From an uncultured Clostridia bacterium (GTDB lineage Bacteria > Bacillota > Clostridia > Oscillospirales > Oscillospiraceae), in assembly GCA_946405655.1 (NCBI GenBank), contig CAMJHX010000030.1:1-10942 (forward strand): DNA of 10,942 bases, written 5' to 3'. Numbering within the stretch: the stretch's first letter is position 1; the number at the start of each line of letters is the position of its first letter. The notes beneath the pieces were generated by a model, which saw only the letters and a list, made by a program, of their open reading frames with translations, was not told the DNA's origin and did not search any database. Shown here piece by piece: positions 7,476-10,942 of this stretch. The position numbers were made by a program, and so were the translations under genes.

Positions 7476-8429
7476 ATGCAAAACCTTTCCAATCAGCTCC
7501 GCTATTGGCTCTCCCGCCTGAATTTCCACCGGCGCATCTCCGTTCTGGAGCAGCGGGAATCCGCGCGCCGAAACGAGGGCAGGGACGACATCCTGGATCA
7601 TCTGCGCATGGGCGAGGCGCTGCGCAAGGGCGACGATACCAAGCCCCGCATCCACTTCATCCATATCATCGGCTCGCAGAACCCCGGCGATGAATTCTGC
7701 GGTCCGGAGCTCTATTTCCGCGATTTCTTCGCCGACCATGTGCAGTATGTGCATAAGTTTTACGGCATCCGGTATGACAGCATCCTGCGCGACGACGTCG
7801 TCGTCATCGGCGGCGGCGGTCTGCTCGAATGGTGCGAGGGCTGGCAGAAGACCATCAACCGCTGTGTCGAGCGGTGTGACAACGTGGTCATCTGGGGCGC
7901 GGGCGACAATACCCGCCGCGGCAATCAGCCCCCGAAGACCAGGATCCGCTATGAGGACATGGCGCTCATCGGCTCCCGGGATTATGGCTTCCGGTTCGAC
8001 TATGTGCCCTGTGTCTCCTGCATGCTGCCGCAGCTGGAGCTGGACTATCCGATCACGCGGCGCATCGGCGTCGTGGAGCATCAGCAGTATCCCATCCGCG
8101 ATTTCCCGCAGTTCGAGAAGCTGTCGAATCAGACGCGCGATGTGCGCACGATCCTGCGCTTCATCGGCCAGTCCGAGATCATCCTCACGAACACCTATCA
8201 CGTCTGGTACTGGGCGACGCTCATGGGCAAGAAGGTCATCCTCACCGAGAAGATCGCCACCAAGTTCGACCATCTGCGCTATACGCCCACGTTTTACTCC
8301 GGCGATCTCGAGGCGGACATCGCCCGCTGCGAGACGCATCCGGACGCGCTGGAGGAAGCGAGAGGGCTGAACCGCGCCTTCGCGGAGAAGGTGCTCGCGC
8401 TCCTGCGCCGACCGGAGGCAGCCGAATGA
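7476..8429 (+). CDS. Divergent polysaccharide pyruvyl-transferase-like protein
   Basis: This 317-residue protein shows the layout of the polysaccharide pyruvyl transferase superfamily. GSQNPGDEFCGPELYF (66-81) matches the N-terminal GxxNxGD motif, VVIGGGGLLEW (109-119) and VVIWGAGDN (137-145) the glycine-rich strands, and LTNTYHVWYWATLMGKKVI (237-255) the C-terminal conserved-histidine helix. There the usual (S/T)xR(Y/L)HG reads TNTYHV, lacking the arginine and glycine. About 55 mainly basic, amphipathic residues (LSNQLRYWLSRLNFHRR) precede the fold. A cysteine-containing VPCVSCMLP (177-185) sits where family members have a conserved loop. An AGGAG site lies 8 bases before the ATG. Its stop overlaps the phosphatase start. 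It may add pyruvate to a second position or be a glycosyltransferase-like relative; the substituted motif makes a pyruvyl transfer call uncertain. Confidence 0.75.
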   Translation: MQNLSNQLRYWLSRLNFHRRISVLEQRESARRNEGRDDILDHLRMGEALRKGDDTKPRIHFIHIIGSQNPGDEFCGPELYFRDFFADHVQYVHKFYGIRYDSILRDDVVVIGGGGLLEWCEGWQKTINRCVERCDNVVIWGAGDNTRRGNQPPKTRIRYEDMALIGSRDYGFRFDYVPCVSCMLPQLELDYPITRRIGVVEHQQYPIRDFPQFEKLSNQTRDVRTILRFIGQSEIILTNTYHVWYWATLMGKKVILTEKIATKFDHLRYTPTFYSGDLEADIARCETHPDALEEARGLNRAFAEKVLALLRRPEAAE

Positions 8430-9142
8430 TCGCAGACCTTCACAACCATATGCTCTTCGGCGTGGACGACGGGGCAAAGACTGAAGAGGAGATGTATCGC
8501 CTCATCGACGCGTCTTTCGCCGACGGTGTGCGGCAGCTGTGCTTCACGCCGCACTATCACCCCGGCTACTTCGGCGAGCATCAAAAGCAGATCGCGTCCG
8601 CTTTTGAGCTCGCAAAGCAATATGCCGCGGAGCATCACCCGGAGCTCGCGCTTTCCCTCGGCAATGAGCTTCGCTATGAACGCAGCTGCATCGAGTGGCT
8701 CGAGCAGGGCAGATGCCAAACGCTGAACGGCACCCAGTATCTGCTCGTGGATTTTCTCTATCCCGAGCCCGCCGAGAACATTCTCGACGCCATGCTCCGC
8801 ATCCTCAATTCCGGCTATACCCCGGTGCTCGCGCACGTGGAGCGCTATGAGAAGTTCCACCGCGACCTGCGCGAGGTCGACCGGCTCAAAGCCTGGGGCG
8901 TGATCCTGCAGGTGGACGCGCAGTCCCCGCTGGGCGGCCTCGGCCGCGGCTCCAAGGTGCGCAGCCGCCGCCTGCTCGAGGCAGGCGCTGTGGATTTCAT
9001 CGCCTCCGACGCGCACGATCTCACCAGCCGCCCGCCGCAGCTGCGTCCGTGCTATGATTTCGTCGCAAGAAAGTACGGTGAGGACTACGCGCAGCACCTC
9101 TTCTGGGAGGAACCGCTGCGGATCCTCCATTCAAACGAATAA
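8426..9142 (+). CDS. CpsB/YwqE-type PHP tyrosine-protein phosphatase
   Basis: This 238-residue metal-dependent phosphatase is of the PHP (polymerase and histidinol phosphatase) superfamily. Relatives such as pneumococcal Cps4B and Bacillus YwqE dephosphorylate the bacterial tyrosine kinase that controls capsule chain length and export. Metal-site motifs are DLHNH (H6, H8), VDDGA (13-17), TPHYH (H43), GNE (E81), AHVERY (H137) and SDAHD (D195, H197), followed by RPP as in Cps4B. The Cps4B metal-ligand glutamate in its IEF motif is aspartate here (D109 in LVDF), a conservative change. Length is typical. Its ATG overlaps the previous stop, and its own stop lies at the edge of the terminator hairpin. 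No kinase or CpsC-like adaptor gene is in the window. They may lie upstream, since cpsB is more often near the operon start. Confidence 0.92.
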   Translation: MIADLHNHMLFGVDDGAKTEEEMYRLIDASFADGVRQLCFTPHYHPGYFGEHQKQIASAFELAKQYAAEHHPELALSLGNELRYERSCIEWLEQGRCQTLNGTQYLLVDFLYPEPAENILDAMLRILNSGYTPVLAHVERYEKFHRDLREVDRLKAWGVILQVDAQSPLGGLGRGSKVRSRRLLEAGAVDFIASDAHDLTSRPPQLRPCYDFVARKYGEDYAQHLFWEEPLRILHSNE

Positions 9143-9176
9143 AAAAGCAACCGGCAAAACTGCCGGTTGCTTTTTT
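9141..9176. terminator. Bidirectional intrinsic terminator
   Basis: A perfect 16-bp inverted repeat (AAAAAAGCAACCGGCA and its complement) has a 4-base AAAC loop. The GC-rich core GCAACCGGCA is followed by six T on the plus strand and, by symmetry, six T on the minus strand. It sits between the convergent phosphatase and histidine kinase genes and can end transcription of both. The left arm shares the last two bases of the phosphatase TAA stop. Confidence 0.95.
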
Positions 9177-9185
9177 GTGATCGGA

Positions 9186-10496
9186 TCATGCCCCGTCCAG
9201 CGGAAGCCAGACCGTGATGTTGAATGTTTGATCTTTTTGCTCGATCTTCATGTCCCCGCCGCGCCGCTCGGCGAGATCGCGCAGAATGTCCAGCCCGAGC
9301 CCGTGACCGGGCGCGCTGCGCGTTTTCAGCGCCGGGTCATAGCTGTTGCTGCAGCGGACGATCAGCATCCCGTTTTGCACATCGGAGGAGATCGAAGCGC
9401 CGCGCCGCTCAGAGCTGTCGTTTCTGCAGGCGTTGAAGGCGTTGTCCAGCATATTGGAAAACAGGCTGCAGAGCTCCACGCCGGGGATCGAGAGATACTG
9501 CGGCACCTCGCAGCTGCACTCAAGCGGGATCCCCGCCTCGGCAAAGCGCGCGGCCTTCACGTTCAGCAGCGCGTTCACCACGCGGTTTTCACAGCAGCGC
9601 GTGTTGCGGTCCAGCGCGTCGCTGATATCGCCCAGCTGCGCGATCGCGGCCTCCGTGTCGCCCGTTCGGACGAGTGCATAGGCGGTCTGCAGCTGGTTGC
9701 GGATGTCGTGCCGGATGTGGGAGGCGTCCTCCTGGTCGGCGAGGATGTGGTCATAGTAGGCCTGCTGCTGGTCGAGCTGATGCTCAAGCCAGCCGGCGCG
9801 CTCCTCCGCCAGCGCCCGCGCGGAAAACGCGCTCACGGAGCGAAACAGCAGAAAGTCCGTTGCCACGCACAGCAGCACGGCGCCGCCCAGCAGATAATAC
9901 CGCAGAACCTGAAAGTTGTCGATGGTCGCAAAATATGCGGCTATGCTGATCAGCACGACCTGTGACGCCGGAAACAGCGAAAAATGCCAGAGCACCTTCC
10001 GATGGCTCTTCAAAATCACGCGATTCCAGAGCAGCATGGCGATCAGCAAGAAGGCGACCAGCAGTGCAAAGTCGACTGCCTGCATGAAGAAATAGAAGGA
10101 GAGGTGCTCCATCGCGTCGGCAACCCCGTGTATCTGAACAGAGCCGCCGAGCAGGCTGTAGACAATGATGGAGCCGACCTCGGCAAACAGCGCGCCGAAG
10201 TAGCACAGTCCAAATGCCATCAGCCTTCGCGAAAACGACTCCCGGGAGAAAAAGATGGCCGCCGACACATAAATCGCCGTCTGCAGGCCGACGCGCAGCG
10301 CGTCCACATGGGGTAAGCCCCGGTCAATGGCGTATGCGGTCGCGATGGTCAGCAGAATGTGCGCCAGCGTCGTGCCGACCATGAACAGCCATCGCTTCGG
10401 GATGTTCAGCATTTTCGCCATGACATAGTATGTCACGAGCGAGGACGGCGTGTAGCAGACGCATTTCCAGAATAAATTGACGTAGATATCTTCCAT
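9186..10496 (-). CDS. AgrC-like membrane sensor histidine kinase (GHKL ATPase)
   Basis: This 436-residue sensor kinase is of the peptide-sensing HPK10/AgrC type. Residues 1 to about 217 form six or seven hydrophobic segments (the sensor), and about 222-255 a likely helical linker rich in E, Q and A. The H-box is SHIRHDIRNQLQ with phosphoacceptor H263. The N-box is FSNMLDNAFNAC (N348, D351, N352), and the G-box GHGLGLDIL at 397-405. As in AgrC-like kinases, the histidine is within HDxxN and ATP binding is by a GHKL domain. It should autophosphorylate at H263 and pass phosphate to the LytTR regulator encoded immediately upstream. Its ATG follows that gene's TAA with no spacing, and a GGAGAAG site lies inside the end of the regulator gene. 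The signal is unknown. Convergence with the glycan operon suggests, but does not show, a regulatory link. Confidence 0.92.
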   Translation of the reverse strand: MEDIYVNLFWKCVCYTPSSLVTYYVMAKMLNIPKRWLFMVGTTLAHILLTIATAYAIDRGLPHVDALRVGLQTAIYVSAAIFFSRESFSRRLMAFGLCYFGALFAEVGSIIVYSLLGGSVQIHGVADAMEHLSFYFFMQAVDFALLVAFLLIAMLLWNRVILKSHRKVLWHFSLFPASQVVLISIAAYFATIDNFQVLRYYLLGGAVLLCVATDFLLFRSVSAFSARALAEERAGWLEHQLDQQQAYYDHILADQEDASHIRHDIRNQLQTAYALVRTGDTEAAIAQLGDISDALDRNTRCCENRVVNALLNVKAARFAEAGIPLECSCEVPQYLSIPGVELCSLFSNMLDNAFNACRNDSSERRGASISSDVQNGMLIVRCSNSYDPALKTRSAPGHGLGLDILRDLAERRGGDMKIEQKDQTFNITVWLPLDGA

Positions 10497-10942
10497 TTAA
10501 CGCTTCTCCAGATGGCGGGCGCAGTAATCCAGAAAGGCCTGACGGCTCTCGGCAAAGCGATTTCGGCTGATCGGCACGGCAGAGCCGTCCGTCAGCCGGA
10601 AGAAGGAGCCGTCCAGCTTCTGGATGTGCGCCGGGTTTACCAAAAAGCTCTTGTGGCAGTGGATCATGCTGCGGCGGACGTTCTCCGGCAGATCGGAGAG
10701 GGAGCCGTAGCATTCGATCGTCTCCTCGACCGTCTGAATGCGCAGCTTCCGATAAAAGCTCTCAATGCAGTATACGCCGCTGAGCGCCACGCGGCGGATC
10801 TCGCTGTTGCGCTTCACCGGAAAATCAACGGGCTCCTCCGGCAGGGCGGCGAGCGCCTTTTCAATCGCGTGGCGCAGCTGCTCGGATCGGATCGGCTTGA
10901 GCAGGAAATAGACATGCTCCGCCTCATATACATCGGTGCAGT
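10497..10942 (-). CDS. LytTR-family response regulator, N-terminus outside the window
   Basis: The C-terminal 147 residues of an AgrA/LytR-type response regulator are visible; the frame stays open to the window edge. The first part is the end of a receiver domain. VYFLLKPIRSEQL includes the conserved lysine-proline that contacts the phosphorylation site. The next roughly 105 residues form a LytTR DNA-binding domain: VYCIESFYRKLRIQT, SMIHCHKSFLVNPAHI and the closing PISRNRFAESRQAF strand-helix. A GTG at 10817 could look like a start but lies between the two domains, so it is internal. The phosphoacceptor aspartate is off the window. LytTR proteins bind direct repeats upstream of targets; none could be assigned here. 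It is transcribed with the kinase that follows. Confidence 0.93.
   Translation of the reverse strand, partial: CTDVYEAEHVYFLLKPIRSEQLRHAIEKALAALPEEPVDFPVKRNSEIRRVALSGVYCIESFYRKLRIQTVEETIECYGSLSDLPENVRRSMIHCHKSFLVNPAHIQKLDGSFFRLTDGSAVPISRNRFAESRQAFLDYCARHLEKR

Noticed and set aside
7067..7693. A 208-codon plus-strand frame overlapping the GT4 and the following gene
   Set aside because: Its arginine/alanine/glycine-rich product comes from an out-of-frame reading of the GT4 gene; it has no motif of its own.
9054..9965. A 303-codon plus-strand frame running through the terminator and opposite the histidine kinase
   Set aside because: It crosses the terminator hairpin and reads antisense to the H-, N- and G-box region of the kinase; no family resemblance.
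10815..10817. GTG at 10817 as the start of a stand-alone LytTR protein
   Set aside because: The same frame continues upstream into the end of a receiver domain with the conserved Lys-Pro, so the protein is a full response regulator cut by the window edge.
1..10942. CRISPR arrays, tRNA or rRNA genes, insertion sequences or long direct repeats
   Set aside because: None was seen by eye on either strand; coding density is almost complete.

Overview
The window is a high-GC (about 60%) chromosomal segment, apparently from a Gram-positive Bacillota, probably a gut-type Clostridia such as Oscillospirales. The grounds are a CpsB/YwqE-type phosphatase next to a glycan locus, an AgrC/AgrA-like (GHKL kinase plus LytTR regulator) two-component system, GGAGG-type ribosome binding sites and GC-rich codon use. 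The taxonomic placement is inference. No RNA genes, insertion sequences, CRISPR arrays or attachment sites were seen, and no gap without a gene exceeds about 45 bases.

Positions 1-9142 hold the 3' part of one tightly packed plus-strand operon for an extracellular or capsular polysaccharide. The order is a family 2 glycosyltransferase (5' end outside the window), a Wzx-like flippase, a polysaccharide pyruvyl transferase family protein, a MenD-like thiamine-diphosphate enzyme, a short-chain dehydrogenase/reductase (SDR), a GT4 glycosyltransferase, a second and divergent pyruvyl-transferase-like protein, and a CpsB-type PHP phosphatase. Junctions are 4-base ATGA overlaps or gaps of 11-21 bases, so co-transcription is very likely. 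The operon ends at a perfect 16-bp hairpin (9141-9176) flanked by A and T tracts, which can serve as a terminator in both directions.

Positions 9186-10942 carry a convergent minus-strand pair: a LytTR response regulator (N-terminal part off the window) followed without spacing by its membrane histidine kinase. No AgrB/AgrD-like peptide gene is visible, so the signal is unknown.

In the working model, the two glycosyltransferases help build a lipid-linked repeat unit and the flippase exports it. The pyruvyl-transferase-like proteins decorate it, and the phosphatase may reset a tyrosine-kinase switch encoded elsewhere. The most unusual part is the MenD-like enzyme next to an SDR. It keeps the MenD residues for thiamine diphosphate and 2-oxoglutarate, but sits among glycan genes with no other menaquinone gene in the window. 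It may make an unusual branched or acyl-modified sugar or other glycan precursor. A second anomaly is a sharply AT-richer block (about 41% GC) inside the first glycosyltransferase gene, suggesting intragenic recombination.
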